58,031 nt of DNA. It comes from an uncultured Spirochaetales bacterium. GTDB lineage: Bacteria > Spirochaetota > Spirochaetia > Sphaerochaetales > Sphaerochaetaceae. Position 1 is the stretch's first letter. Each line of letters begins with the position of its first letter. This document shows positions 40,564 to 49,200 of this stretch, in pieces. The stretch spans positions 1 to 58,031 of the forward strand of contig CASEGX010000056.1 of the NCBI GenBank assembly GCA_949287505.1, read 5' to 3'. The position numbers and the translations under genes were made by a program. The notes beneath the pieces are model-generated. The model did no database searches. It was not told the DNA's origin and saw only the letters and a program-made list of their open reading frames with translations.

Positions 40564-42480
40564 GTGGCAAAGCTGAGAAGCATAGCTCAGAAGGACTGCA
40601 AGGTCAGAAGTCCTTTCTGGGATCATTACATACAGCTTATCGGGAAAAAGGTCCTTCCATACCAGTGGAAACTCCTCAATGATGAGATTCCTGATGCAGA
40701 GCCGAGTGGGTGCATAAGGAACTTCCGTATTGCTGCAGGACTGGAAGAGGGGGATTTCTATGGCGCTGTTTTCCAGGACTCGGATCTTGCAAAGTGGCTT
40801 GATGCGGTAGGTCATTACCTTGCGATGCATGATGATGCGAAGCTTGAGGCCCTTGCTGATTCTGCAATAGAGCTTGTTGAGAAGGCTCAGGAAGATGATG
40901 GATATCTTGATACGTACTTCATCATCGCAAGAAAGGATCAGCGATGGAAGAACCTCAGGGATTGCCATGAGCTGTACTGTGCAGGGCATTTCATCGAGGC
41001 AGGTGTCTCTTATTACACTGCCACAGGGAAAAGAAGGCTTCTTGATGTTGTGATAAGGCTTGCAAACCTGATCTGCTCTGTTTTCGGTAAAGGAGAGGGA
41101 CAGATTCCAGGTTATCCGGGACATGAGGAGATTGAGTACGCGCTTCTCAGGCTTGGAGAGGTGACTGGAAACAGGAAGTATATTGATGAGGCCCGGTATT
41201 TCATAATGGAACGTGGTGTTTCCGACTATTTCGGAAAAGAGGCACAGGATCCTGGATACATAGAGAGGTTCTCGGAGATAGGCCGTCTTCCGCGTACATA
41301 TTCGCAGTCCCATGAACCTGTGCTTGAACAGGATGAGGCTGTGGGACATGCTGTGCGTGCGATGTATCTCTATACTGCAATGGCTCATTACGCCAGAGAG
41401 GAGAATGACAGCGCTCTGATGGAAGCTTCCAACCGGTTATGGAATGATACGGTCTATCGTAAGATGTATGTTACCGGTGGAATTGGCAGTACGGCTGTAG
41501 GCGAGAGCTTTTCTTCCGCATATGATCTTCCGAACGACTCTGCTTATTGTGAGACGTGCGCATCCATAGGTCTCATGAGATTCTCGGAGGAAATGTTCCT
41601 GTCCTCTCCGCATTCCATGTATGGCGACGTGATAGAGCGTGCTTTATATAACACTGTCCTTGCCGGCATTGCATTTGACGGTGAGCATTTCTTCTATGTC
41701 AATCCGCTTGAGTCTGTGCCTGAAAAGGTCAAGGGCAACCCTATATTCTCTCACGTCCGTACCCAGCGTCCGCGCTGGTTCGGTGTTGCATGCTGTCCTC
41801 CTAACATCGCAAGGACTCTCCCGGACATCACTACGTATGCATATGCAAAAGATGGGAAATCATTCTATGTGCAGCTTTATGTAGCAGGCAGTGTCCGCGT
41901 GTCCGACACACTCTCTCTTCAGCTTGATACGGATTATCCAGCGACAGGGAATATAAAGATACGCCTTGAGGGAAATGAGCCAGGTTTTGTTCTCCATGTG
42001 AGGATTCCTTCTTGGTGTGAGACACGGAGTGTGACGCTGAATGGCAAGACACTGGAGCCTGGGATGGAAAGGGGCTATCTGGTATTCAGTGATCTCCATG
42101 ATGGAGATGTCCTCAACATAAACTCCGAAATGGATCCTTTCTTCGTCTATCCGAATCCGGGCATCACTTCAGATGCAGGCATGGTTGCTGTACAGAAGGG
42201 GCCATTTGTCTACTGTGCAGAGGAGGCAGATAACGGCCGTACGCTCTCATCCCTTTCTGTCTCTCCATCATCTCGTTTCTCTTCCACGCACATAGATGGG
42301 ATTCCGGAAATGTATCCATGCCTTTCCGTAGAAGGCGAAAAAGAGGTCTGGAAGGGACCTGATCTTTATTCAAGAGAGCCAGGGAAAGAAGAAAATTTGG
42401 AATTGAAGCTTGTGCCATACTGCGCCTGGAACAACAGGGGAGAAGGTGAGATGCGCGTATGGCTGAGGCGAAACAGATAA
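40564..42480 (+). CDS. GH127-type beta-L-arabinofuranosidase
   Basis: A 638-residue glycoside hydrolase of family GH127 (formerly DUF1680), about the length of the characterised HypBA1 (658). The family uses a zinc-bound Cys nucleophile to release beta-L-arabinofuranose from short arabinosides. The site is visible: Glu330-Thr-Cys332 (YCETCASIG) and Cys410-Cys411 (FGVACCPPNIAR), matching the Glu-x-Cys and Cys-Cys ligand set with nearly the same spacing. The (alpha/alpha)6 core includes GHYLAMHD, HELYCAGHFIEAGVSYYTATGK, HEPVLEQDEAVGHAVRAMYLYTAM and MYVTGGIGS. No signal peptide is present, so cleavage is cytoplasmic after uptake. The start is GTG with AAGGAG seven bases before it. Confidence 0.9.
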   Translation: MAKLRSIAQKDCKVRSPFWDHYIQLIGKKVLPYQWKLLNDEIPDAEPSGCIRNFRIAAGLEEGDFYGAVFQDSDLAKWLDAVGHYLAMHDDAKLEALADSAIELVEKAQEDDGYLDTYFIIARKDQRWKNLRDCHELYCAGHFIEAGVSYYTATGKRRLLDVVIRLANLICSVFGKGEGQIPGYPGHEEIEYALLRLGEVTGNRKYIDEARYFIMERGVSDYFGKEAQDPGYIERFSEIGRLPRTYSQSHEPVLEQDEAVGHAVRAMYLYTAMAHYAREENDSALMEASNRLWNDTVYRKMYVTGGIGSTAVGESFSSAYDLPNDSAYCETCASIGLMRFSEEMFLSSPHSMYGDVIERALYNTVLAGIAFDGEHFFYVNPLESVPEKVKGNPIFSHVRTQRPRWFGVACCPPNIARTLPDITTYAYAKDGKSFYVQLYVAGSVRVSDTLSLQLDTDYPATGNIKIRLEGNEPGFVLHVRIPSWCETRSVTLNGKTLEPGMERGYLVFSDLHDGDVLNINSEMDPFFVYPNPGITSDAGMVAVQKGPFVYCAEEADNGRTLSSLSVSPSSRFSSTHIDGIPEMYPCLSVEGEKEVWKGPDLYSREPGKEENLELKLVPYCAWNNRGEGEMRVWLRRNR

Positions 42481-42510
42481 AACCAGCATTTGCTGGAAAA
42501 GGAGGCATAT

Positions 42511-43779
42511 ATGAGAAAAAGAATCATTGCTGTATTTGCGTTGATACTCATGGTTTCCATGGTGTTTGCTACAGGTTCTGGAGAAAGCACGGACGCAGGG
42601 ACAAAGCTTGTCATTGCCGGAGAAGCAGGTTCTCCGCAGTTCATGTACTTCAAGAGTATCGGACCTGAGTATACAGCCCAGACAGGTGTTGAAGTGGAAT
42701 TCATTGAGCTTCCTCATGACAACATGCATGAGAGGTTTGTTCAGGAATCAATCTCAAGAAGCGGAGCCATCGACATCTACAATGCAGATCAGCCGTGGAT
42801 TTCAGAGTTCGCTTCCAGAGGATGGATTGAACCGCTGGATGATCTGATCAGTGATGAGGACAGAGCGGATTTCCTCTCTTCCGCACTCGATGCGTCATCA
42901 TATCAGGGGAAACTTTATGCAATTCCATACTTCATCCATACTCCGATAGTTTTCTACAGGACCGATCTCTTTGAAGAGGCAGGCTTTAGCGTTCCTACAA
43001 CATGGGAGGAGTACAGGGAAGCTGCCAAGAAGCTTACAGATCCAGAGACTGGAGTATATGGAACGATCATTGAGGCAAAGCAGGCAACAGAACCGGTTAC
43101 GCATCTTGTTGACTGGTATTTCCAGAACGGTGCCGAGTTCGTTGATGGGGAAGGCAATGTGGTTGTCGATTCTCCTGAAGCCAAGGAGGTTTTTGAGTTC
43201 CTGCTGGAAATGATGTATGAAGACCAGAGCGTAATGCCGGGCTCAGTAGGATATGACAACGCAGATGCTCACAATCTCTTCATGCAGGGTAAGGTTGCCA
43301 TGATCAAGAACTGGCCTTACATGTATGCAATGGCCAGAGATCCGGAGCAGTCGCTCGTCTCCGATGATTTCGCAATCGCACGCCAGCCTGCAGGAAAGTA
43401 TGACTCAACTGCTGTATGGACCTGGGGATTTGCAATCTCCTCGAGCTCAAGGAACAAGGAAGCTGCATGGGATTTCATCCAGTGGGCTACAAGTGCTGAG
43501 AATCTTGCACAGATGGGCATTCAGAACCTGATGCCGGTTCCACGCCATAGCTCATTTGATATCGTGAAGGCTTCCGAGGATATCTCCGAGAAGGACAAGG
43601 AGGCAATCCTTCTCATGTCGGAAGCGCTGGATGTTGGACGCAATGCGACAGAATCTCCAGTATTCCCTTCAATACAGTCAGAGATGGGTACAGTCCTTTC
43701 AAGAATCATGTCAAAGCAGGTTTCCGTTGAAGAGGGGCTGAGCGAAGCCAGAGAAGCGCTTGAGAGAATTGTCGAATAA
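42511..43779 (+). CDS. ABC transporter sugar-binding protein (family 1)
   Basis: A 422-residue extracellular solute-binding protein of the MalE/UgpB type. The signal peptide MRKRIIAVFALILMVSMVFATG is cleaved near FAT-G; no lipobox Cys is seen, as in PstS of this genome. Binding-protein features are FIELPHDNMHERFVQESISRSGAIDIYNADQPWISEFASRGWIEPLDDLI, YAIPYFIHTPIVFYRTDLFEEAGF, VPTTWEEYREAAKKLTDPE, and AAWDFIQWATSAENL. It is preceded by a small stem-loop (CCAGCA/TGCTGG, 42483-42496) and AGGAGG. It likely captures arabinose-containing oligosaccharides, given the GH127 gene upstream. Confidence 0.92.
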   Translation: MRKRIIAVFALILMVSMVFATGSGESTDAGTKLVIAGEAGSPQFMYFKSIGPEYTAQTGVEVEFIELPHDNMHERFVQESISRSGAIDIYNADQPWISEFASRGWIEPLDDLISDEDRADFLSSALDASSYQGKLYAIPYFIHTPIVFYRTDLFEEAGFSVPTTWEEYREAAKKLTDPETGVYGTIIEAKQATEPVTHLVDWYFQNGAEFVDGEGNVVVDSPEAKEVFEFLLEMMYEDQSVMPGSVGYDNADAHNLFMQGKVAMIKNWPYMYAMARDPEQSLVSDDFAIARQPAGKYDSTAVWTWGFAISSSSRNKEAAWDFIQWATSAENLAQMGIQNLMPVPRHSSFDIVKASEDISEKDKEAILLMSEALDVGRNATESPVFPSIQSEMGTVLSRIMSKQVSVEEGLSEAREALERIVE

Positions 43780-43785
43780 CTTTTC

Positions 43786-43805
43786 CCACCCGGGAAACCG
43801 GGTGG
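43786..43805 (+). other. GAAA-tetraloop hairpin between binding protein and permease genes
   Basis: CCACCCGG (43786-43793) and CCGGGTGG (43798-43805) form a perfect eight-base stem closed by a GAAA tetraloop, with no U-tract after it. Such intercistronic stem-loops often protect the upstream binding-protein message from 3' exonucleases and so keep it in excess over the permeases. Confidence 0.65.
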
Positions 43806-43824
43806 AATCATAGGAGGGATAGAA

Positions 43825-44712
43825 ATGCGGCCATTGAATCAGATTGAAAGAAGCCAGAGATCAGCTTTCTGGAAGCTCACAGGACCATCGCTATTTGTTT
43901 TCGTTTTCATTTTCCTGATTCCTTTTGCATATTCACTGATCATAAGCTTTTCAGATGGGGAGAGTGTCCTTTCCGGTGTTCCTGAGTTCAATGGAATAAG
44001 GAACTATGCAGAAGTATTCACCTCTGCGGATTTCTATTCGTCATTTCTGCATACCGCTCTTTTCGTGATAGCCACAATCTCTATCGAACTTGTAGTTGCG
44101 ATGCTCACAGCAGTGCTCCTGAATGAGGAATTGCCGGGTTCGAAAGTCTTCAGGCTCATATATTCTATCCCTCTTATGATTGCTCCTGTAGTGGCAGGAC
44201 TGATGTGGAGATGGATGTTCGCAGATCAGTATGGTGTCATAAACAGTCTGCTGGGCCTCATCGGTATTGACGGTCCGTTATGGTTCACATCCGCTGGTGC
44301 CGCATTCTCTGCAATCCTGATTTCAAACATATGGCTTGCAACACCATTTGTCGTCCTTGTTCTTCTGTCGGGAATGGCAAACCTTTCACCGGAGCTCAAT
44401 GAGGCTTCCGAGATCGATGGGGCCAGCAAGTGGCAGACATTCTGGAAGGTCGTGCTTCCACAGCTCAAGCCGACAATCCTCATCATCCTCGTCATAAGGA
44501 TCACCGATGCCGCGAGGGTATATGACCTTGTATACATCCTGACAGGAGGAGGTCCCGGAGGCTCCACAGAGGTTGTGAGCACCTATATCTATAAACAGAT
44601 TTTCGTGTTCCTGCGCTTTGGTGAAGGTGCTGCGGCATCCCTTGTTATTACAATCGTGATTCTTGCTGTGAGCATTATCCTGAACAAATGTCTTTCTTCA
44701 GAGGAGGTCTGA
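43825..44712 (+). CDS. ABC sugar transporter permease (MalF/UgpA type)
   Basis: A 295-residue inner-membrane permease with six helices. The N-terminus RSAFWKLTGPSLFVFVFIFLIPFAYSLIISF is typical, and the ATPase-coupling EAA loop reads NEASEIDGASKWQTFWKVVLPQLKPTILIILVIRITDAARVYDLVYILTGGGPGGSTEVVSTYIYKQIF, including the TGGGP motif of this class. It pairs with the permease encoded next. AGGAGGG stands before the ATG. Confidence 0.93.
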   Translation: MRPLNQIERSQRSAFWKLTGPSLFVFVFIFLIPFAYSLIISFSDGESVLSGVPEFNGIRNYAEVFTSADFYSSFLHTALFVIATISIELVVAMLTAVLLNEELPGSKVFRLIYSIPLMIAPVVAGLMWRWMFADQYGVINSLLGLIGIDGPLWFTSAGAAFSAILISNIWLATPFVVLVLLSGMANLSPELNEASEIDGASKWQTFWKVVLPQLKPTILIILVIRITDAARVYDLVYILTGGGPGGSTEVVSTYIYKQIFVFLRFGEGAAASLVITIVILAVSIILNKCLSSEEV

Positions 44713-44713
44713 G

Positions 44714-45550
44714 ATGTCGAGAAGAAGAAATCCGCTTGCTGTAACTGCTCTCTACATTTATCTTCTGTTTATGGCAGCTGTTGTGCTGTTTCCTATCTTC
44801 TGGATACTGATGACTTCCTTCAAGACAGATGTCCAGATGTTCGCAATCCCTCCGCTCTGGATTCCGGATCCGTTCACGCTTCAGCATTATACGGATGTCC
44901 TGTTTCATAGCGCATTCCTGCAGCAGCTTGCAAACAGCCTTGTCATTTCAATAGTCAGTACCGCAGTTGCCCTCGCGCTTGGCATTCCATCAGCATATGG
45001 CTTTGCCAGATTTGCGAAGAAGAGGAACAGGCAGGTCGTATTCAGCCTTGTCACAGCGGTCAGGATGGTTCCGCAGATTGTCATGGTCGTTCCATACTTC
45101 CTTTTGCTGTCATCGCTTAGGATGAGTGATACGCGCACGGCGCTTATCATCGTATATATTCCATTCCAGATGACACTTATAATCTGGATACTGAAGAATT
45201 TCTTCCAGACTGTTCCAAAGGAGATAGAGGAAGCTGCCGCAATCGATGGGCTGGGGCCTTTCGGGACGCTTTCGAGAATAGTGTCTCCGCTCTGTAAGTC
45301 GTCAATCGGTGTTTCTGCAATGCTTGCTTTCCTCTATGCCTGGAATGAGTTCATGTTCGCGCTTTCCCTCACGTCACGTAATGCTCAGCCACTGACTGTC
45401 GGTATTGCCGGGAACGTCACATCTTTCCAGACATTCTGGGGACGCATGTCAGCATCCGGAATGATGTTCATTCTGCCTGCTGTCATTCTGACGTTGCTTT
45501 TCCAGAAAGGAATGGTGAAAGGTCTTACCGCAGGTGCGGTGAAGGGGTGA
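44714..45550 (+). CDS. ABC sugar transporter permease (MalG/UgpE type)
   Basis: A 278-residue permease, partner of the preceding one. It begins with LAVTALYIYLLFMAAVVLFPIFWILMTSFKTD and has the coupling loop EEAAAIDGLGPFGTLSRIVSPLCKSSIGVSAMLAFLYAWNEFMFALSL. No ATPase gene is found in this locus, so the pair must use a shared (MsmX/UgpC-like) ATPase encoded elsewhere. It starts one base after the upstream stop. Confidence 0.93.
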   Translation: MSRRRNPLAVTALYIYLLFMAAVVLFPIFWILMTSFKTDVQMFAIPPLWIPDPFTLQHYTDVLFHSAFLQQLANSLVISIVSTAVALALGIPSAYGFARFAKKRNRQVVFSLVTAVRMVPQIVMVVPYFLLLSSLRMSDTRTALIIVYIPFQMTLIIWILKNFFQTVPKEIEEAAAIDGLGPFGTLSRIVSPLCKSSIGVSAMLAFLYAWNEFMFALSLTSRNAQPLTVGIAGNVTSFQTFWGRMSASGMMFILPAVILTLLFQKGMVKGLTAGAVKG

Positions 45551-45553
45551 GTT

Positions 45554-47875
45554 ATGGGTTTATCAATCGGGTATTCAAAGGAAAGGGATTCTGTTCTTAT
45601 CAAAAAGGAGAATGATATCCTTCTGTCATTTCCGGCATCTGCTGCTCTGGAGTTCTGGAAAGAGGGGAGTGAGAACGCAGAACGATGTGATTGCCGTTAC
45701 TCCGGCGTCCAGGAAGAGGGGAACCTCATCAGATGCGAAGCGCTTGTCAATTACGCTGATAGCCGTCTTCGTGTTTCTGATGAATACAGTCTTGATGATG
45801 GCTGTCTCTTTTTCAGAAGGAAGGTGAGAATAGAGCAGGGTGAGAATGGCTATGGTGTAAGAGTGCTTTCAAAGGCAAGATTCCTTCCAGAGAACAGTCT
45901 GCGTTTCCAGAACTGCCGCTTTTTTGCCCCTCCTGAGCTTTTTGATAAGAATGACATCGATGGTGACGGGTATGAGGATTTCTTTAAAACCCAGCGTCTT
46001 CTTTACAGAGAAGACAGGCTTAATTATCCGCAGTTCATGGTTTTCGATCCGAAAACGGGACGCAGTGTGCTGATGCGGCGCACTCCTTTCCCTTCCTTTG
46101 ATTCGATTCCCGACAGAAAGGCAGGATCCCCGAGTTTCATGCAGAAGACCGATATCGGAAGCATCGGAGTCTGGAGCGATGAAGAGGGTGTTTTTGATGT
46201 TCTTGCGTCTTATCCATTCTACGAAGGGGAAGCAACAATAGGACTTTATATCCTGAAGACCGTGCCATTCGGCGCATTCTGGCCTCTTGATACCGGAGAT
46301 GAGCTTGATTTCTCCTACTCATTCGAATTCAACACCTCCTCGGATTTCCACGAAGCGCTGTGGTGGAGCATGAAGAGAGCACTTCATTCCGGAACGGAAA
46401 TTGAGGCAAGGGAGCTTCCAGCCACTCCCGATGAGATAATGCGTTACCGCTTGGAAGCACTCAACAGGTATTATGTGGAGAAAGACAGGACAGAGGATGA
46501 GAATGAGCCTGCGGGGTATGTGATGAACTGCCATCCTCAGGATGGAGTGCAGCTGGAGAACATCATCCAGTATGGATTCACGGGCCAGAATCTCCTGAAT
46601 GCATACTGTGTCATGCGCTATGGTTATGAGCACGGCATTGAGGAATATATAAGACGGGGAAGGCGGATTGCGGATTTCTTTGTCCGTGTCATTCATATAC
46701 CCGAATCCGGGATGTTCTATAACCTCTATAACACAGATGAGAAGAAGGTTGATTTCTGGTGGACAGGGCTTCTTCTTCCTCTTGCATATGCAAAAGGAGA
46801 GGAACTGGAGCGTCTCATGGGGCCGATTTATGAATATAGAAAGCCCGTGATTGAGGCACTTGCAAAAGAGAAGGGCGCATACCTGAGGTGCATGAATGAG
46901 GATGTGAGCGCACTCGTCAAAACATATCTTTATGAGAAGAAGAAATGTGTGGATCATCCTGCCTGGCGCGATGCAATATTCAGATACGCAGAGTTCCTTC
47001 TCAAGGCACAGCGTCCGGATGGTTCTTACTATCGCGCATATGCATTGGATGGCACGCCCCTGACAGAACCTCGTTTCTGGTTCGGTCCGACGCAGTATGA
47101 GCAGTCATCATCTGCCGGAACCTGCATTCCACTGCTAGTTGATATGTACCATCTCTCTGGAGATAAGAGGTTTCTTGATGCTGCGGTGAAGACAGGAGAC
47201 TGGGTGTATAAGAACATCATCGTCGATATGAAATTCAACGGTGGTGTACATGACAGCATCTATTCCAAGGGAGAACTTATTGATAACGAGAGCATTCTCT
47301 ATCCTATGTTCGGCATGCTTTCTCTGTATGACGAGACTGGGGCGGAGAGGTACCTTGACGGTGCTGTGAAAGCCGCACGCATTTTCGCATCCTGGGTATG
47401 TCTCTGGGATGTGCCGCTTCCAGAAGGAAGCACTTTAGCGCGATATGGTCTTTCCAGCATAGGGCTCGGTGCATGTGACACCTGCGGAGCTGGGTACACG
47501 CATCCATTCCAGCTGATGGGAGTTGCAGAGCTGTCTCGTATTGCGGCGCTTTCTGGCGATGAGGATCTGTTTAAGATTGCGAAGCTTTACTGGAAGGGAT
47601 GCAACCAGACAGTTTCCCTCCCTTCCCGCACCTGGGGATATGCATATCACGGCCTTCAGGAAGAGGGGTATCTTCTCAGCTGGTATGCCGTGGATGACCC
47701 GATGTTCAGCGGTGACACAGGCTTCGGCAACAGGCTCAAGGGAGAGGGTAACAAGACATGCTTTGCCTGGATTCCTGCAGTTGCTGGAAAAGCTTACTGG
47801 GCTCTGAAGGATCTGTATGGAACATCGGATTTCGATTCAGTTGATTTCCAGAAAGCCAGGGAATGCAACTCATGA
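45554..47875 (+). CDS. Uncharacterised (alpha/alpha)6-barrel glycoside-degrading-type protein
   Basis: A 773-residue cytoplasmic protein I cannot place in a named glycoside hydrolase family. Residues 1-270 are strand-rich, like a beta-sandwich before a barrel, and include an FG-GAP-like calcium loop DxDxDGxxD at Asp134-Asp142. Residues 290-760 have the helix-pair pattern of six-hairpin glycosidases: GYVMNCHPQDGVQLENIIQYGFTGQNLLNAYCVMRYGYEHG, WTGLLLPLAYAKGEELERLM, FLLKAQRPDGSYYRAYALDG, FWFGPTQYEQSSSAGTCIPLLVDMYHLSGDKRFLDAAVKTGDWVY, and CDTCGAGYTHPFQLMGVAELSRIAALSGDEDLFKIA. It ends the LacI-controlled operon, so it probably removes a second sugar from the same imported glycan. SD-like GGGGTGAG precedes the ATG. 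Confidence 0.65.
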   Translation: MGLSIGYSKERDSVLIKKENDILLSFPASAALEFWKEGSENAERCDCRYSGVQEEGNLIRCEALVNYADSRLRVSDEYSLDDGCLFFRRKVRIEQGENGYGVRVLSKARFLPENSLRFQNCRFFAPPELFDKNDIDGDGYEDFFKTQRLLYREDRLNYPQFMVFDPKTGRSVLMRRTPFPSFDSIPDRKAGSPSFMQKTDIGSIGVWSDEEGVFDVLASYPFYEGEATIGLYILKTVPFGAFWPLDTGDELDFSYSFEFNTSSDFHEALWWSMKRALHSGTEIEARELPATPDEIMRYRLEALNRYYVEKDRTEDENEPAGYVMNCHPQDGVQLENIIQYGFTGQNLLNAYCVMRYGYEHGIEEYIRRGRRIADFFVRVIHIPESGMFYNLYNTDEKKVDFWWTGLLLPLAYAKGEELERLMGPIYEYRKPVIEALAKEKGAYLRCMNEDVSALVKTYLYEKKKCVDHPAWRDAIFRYAEFLLKAQRPDGSYYRAYALDGTPLTEPRFWFGPTQYEQSSSAGTCIPLLVDMYHLSGDKRFLDAAVKTGDWVYKNIIVDMKFNGGVHDSIYSKGELIDNESILYPMFGMLSLYDETGAERYLDGAVKAARIFASWVCLWDVPLPEGSTLARYGLSSIGLGACDTCGAGYTHPFQLMGVAELSRIAALSGDEDLFKIAKLYWKGCNQTVSLPSRTWGYAYHGLQEEGYLLSWYAVDDPMFSGDTGFGNRLKGEGNKTCFAWIPAVAGKAYWALKDLYGTSDFDSVDFQKARECNS

Positions 47876-47881
47876 TGAAGT

Positions 47882-47912
47882 GCTGCAGGAAAGCCTCCTG
47901 CAGCTTATTTCA
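47882..47912 (+). terminator. Rho-independent terminator of the arabinoside operon
   Basis: GCTGCAGGA (47882-47890) and TCCTGCAGC (47896-47904) form a nine-base stem with a five-base loop, followed by TTATTTCAT. It sits seven bases after the stop and directly before the stop of the convergent peroxiredoxin gene. Confidence 0.75.
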
Positions 47913-48371
47913 TAGTGCTTCGAGCGCCTTTCTCACATCCTCGCCATGCGTTGATGTGTTCACTTTCCTGAAGACTTTCTCAATATTGCCATCCTTTCCG
48001 ATGATGTATGTCGACCGGATGACGCCTACACTCTTCTTGCCGTAAAGCATCTTCTCCCCATATGCATCATACATCTCCATGACCTTGTGGTCAGGGTCGG
48101 ATAGAAGATGGAATGGCAGATTGTGCTTTTCCCTGAATGCTCTGTGAGAAGCTGTGGAGTCGGGGCTTATTCCGATCACAACTGCATCCAGCTTGCCAAG
48201 ATCCTCGATTGAATCACGGAGTGAGCACGCTTCTTTCGTGCATCCTGGAGTGTTGTCCTTCGGATAGAAATAGAGCACCACTCTCTGTCCAAGGAGGGAA
48301 GAAAGTGTTACGAGTTCATTGTTTTCGTCTGGAAGTGTGAAATCCGGGGCTTTTGTTCCTTTTTCAGGCAT
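47910..48371 (-). CDS. bcp: Thioredoxin-dependent peroxiredoxin, Bcp/PrxQ type
   Basis: A 153-residue peroxiredoxin that reduces hydrogen peroxide and organic hydroperoxides. The peroxidatic Cys is in FYPKDNTPGCTKEACSLRD (about residue 44) and a resolving-type Cys follows five residues later, as in PrxQ (Cys-x4-Cys). The N-terminus KGTKAPDFTLPDENNELVTLSSLLGQRVVLYF and the end GKDGNIEKVFRKVNTSTHGEDVRKALEAL are typical. GGAGG precedes the ATG, and an extended consensus -10 (TGCTATAAT; hexamer on the minus strand at 48394-48389) lies upstream. Confidence 0.94.
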   Translation of the reverse strand: MPEKGTKAPDFTLPDENNELVTLSSLLGQRVVLYFYPKDNTPGCTKEACSLRDSIEDLGKLDAVVIGISPDSTASHRAFREKHNLPFHLLSDPDHKVMEMYDAYGEKMLYGKKSVGVIRSTYIIGKDGNIEKVFRKVNTSTHGEDVRKALEAL

Positions 48372-48388
48372 TGTTTTCCTCCAGGGAG

Positions 48389-48394
48389 ATTATA
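48389..48394 (-). promoter_or_regulatory. Consensus extended -10 of the peroxiredoxin gene
   Basis: On the minus strand TGCTATAAT, a perfect TATAAT with the extended TGn, ends 17 bases before the start codon, with the Shine-Dalgarno GGAGG in between. Confidence 0.6.
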
Positions 48395-48492
48395 GCATCT
48401 TTTCTGTATTCTCCGTGAAGAATGCTCAGAGTATTTGCCACCTGATGGTTTAATAGGGTATATTTAAACCGTAAAAGGAGTTTTCTTTTAAT

Positions 48493-49200
48493 ATGAACGA
48501 GAAAAAAGCTATTGTGATGAGAGATGTCAAACTGAGGGAGAATGCGCTCCTGAAGAATGTCTATCTCTGGATGATACTAGGACTTGCAGTGACTGCCGGT
48601 GTCTCATTTGCAGTTTCTCAGTCAATTACCCTCATGCGGTTCGTGCTTCTCAATCCTCTTGTAACGATAGGAGTGTTTGTTGCACAGATTGTGCTTGTCA
48701 TGATGCTCTCCGGAAGAGTTGAGAGGCTTCAGACAGGTACTGCTATAGCACTGTTTCTGGGTTATTCCGCACTGACAGGTGTAACGCTCTCATCTATCTT
48801 CCTTGCCTATACAGGAACATCGATTGCAATCGCGTTTGTATCTGCGCTCTCGGTATTTGCAGGTGGTGCTATCTATGGAGCCGTTACAAAGAAGAGCCTC
48901 AAGAGCTGGGGTGGTTATCTTACAATGGGACTTTTCGGTCTCATCATTGCTTCCCTTATAAATCTCTTCTTCGCATCAAGCGGCTTGAATTTCCTTGTAT
49001 CCATCGTGGGTGTCGTTCTCTTCACCGGTCTTACTGCATGGGATTCTCAGCGCATTGCTGATATGAACGCACAGTATGGTGCAGATATGACAACTGAGGA
49101 GCTTACCAAGATCGGAATTCTCGGTGCACTTGATCTCTATCTCGATTTCATCAACATCTTCCTCTATCTGGTGAGGCTTGTCGGCCGCAGTGACAACTAG
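48493..49200 (+). CDS. Bax inhibitor-1 (YccA/TMBIM) family membrane protein
   Basis: A 235-residue protein with seven hydrophobic helices of the Bax1-I family. The N-terminal cytoplasmic segment VMRDVKLRENALLKNVYLWMILGLAVTAGVSFAV and the helices LFLGYSALTGVTLSSIFLAYTGTSIAIAFVSALSVFAGGAIYGAVTKKSLKSWGGYLTMGLFGLIIASLINLFF, then WDSQRIADMNAQYGADM and ILGALDLYLDFINIFLYLVRLVG at the C-terminus with conserved Asp residues, are diagnostic. Relatives act as pH-sensitive calcium leak channels or interact with the FtsH protease. AAGGAG lies 12 bases before the ATG, a rather long distance. Confidence 0.92.
   Translation: MNEKKAIVMRDVKLRENALLKNVYLWMILGLAVTAGVSFAVSQSITLMRFVLLNPLVTIGVFVAQIVLVMMLSGRVERLQTGTAIALFLGYSALTGVTLSSIFLAYTGTSIAIAFVSALSVFAGGAIYGAVTKKSLKSWGGYLTMGLFGLIIASLINLFFASSGLNFLVSIVGVVLFTGLTAWDSQRIADMNAQYGADMTTEELTKIGILGALDLYLDFINIFLYLVRLVGRSDN

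Noticed and set aside
40471..41388. A 305-codon minus-strand open frame over the GH127 start and its operator
   Set aside because: It covers the catalytic gene and the operator, has no plausible start region, and is explained by codon bias of the sense gene.
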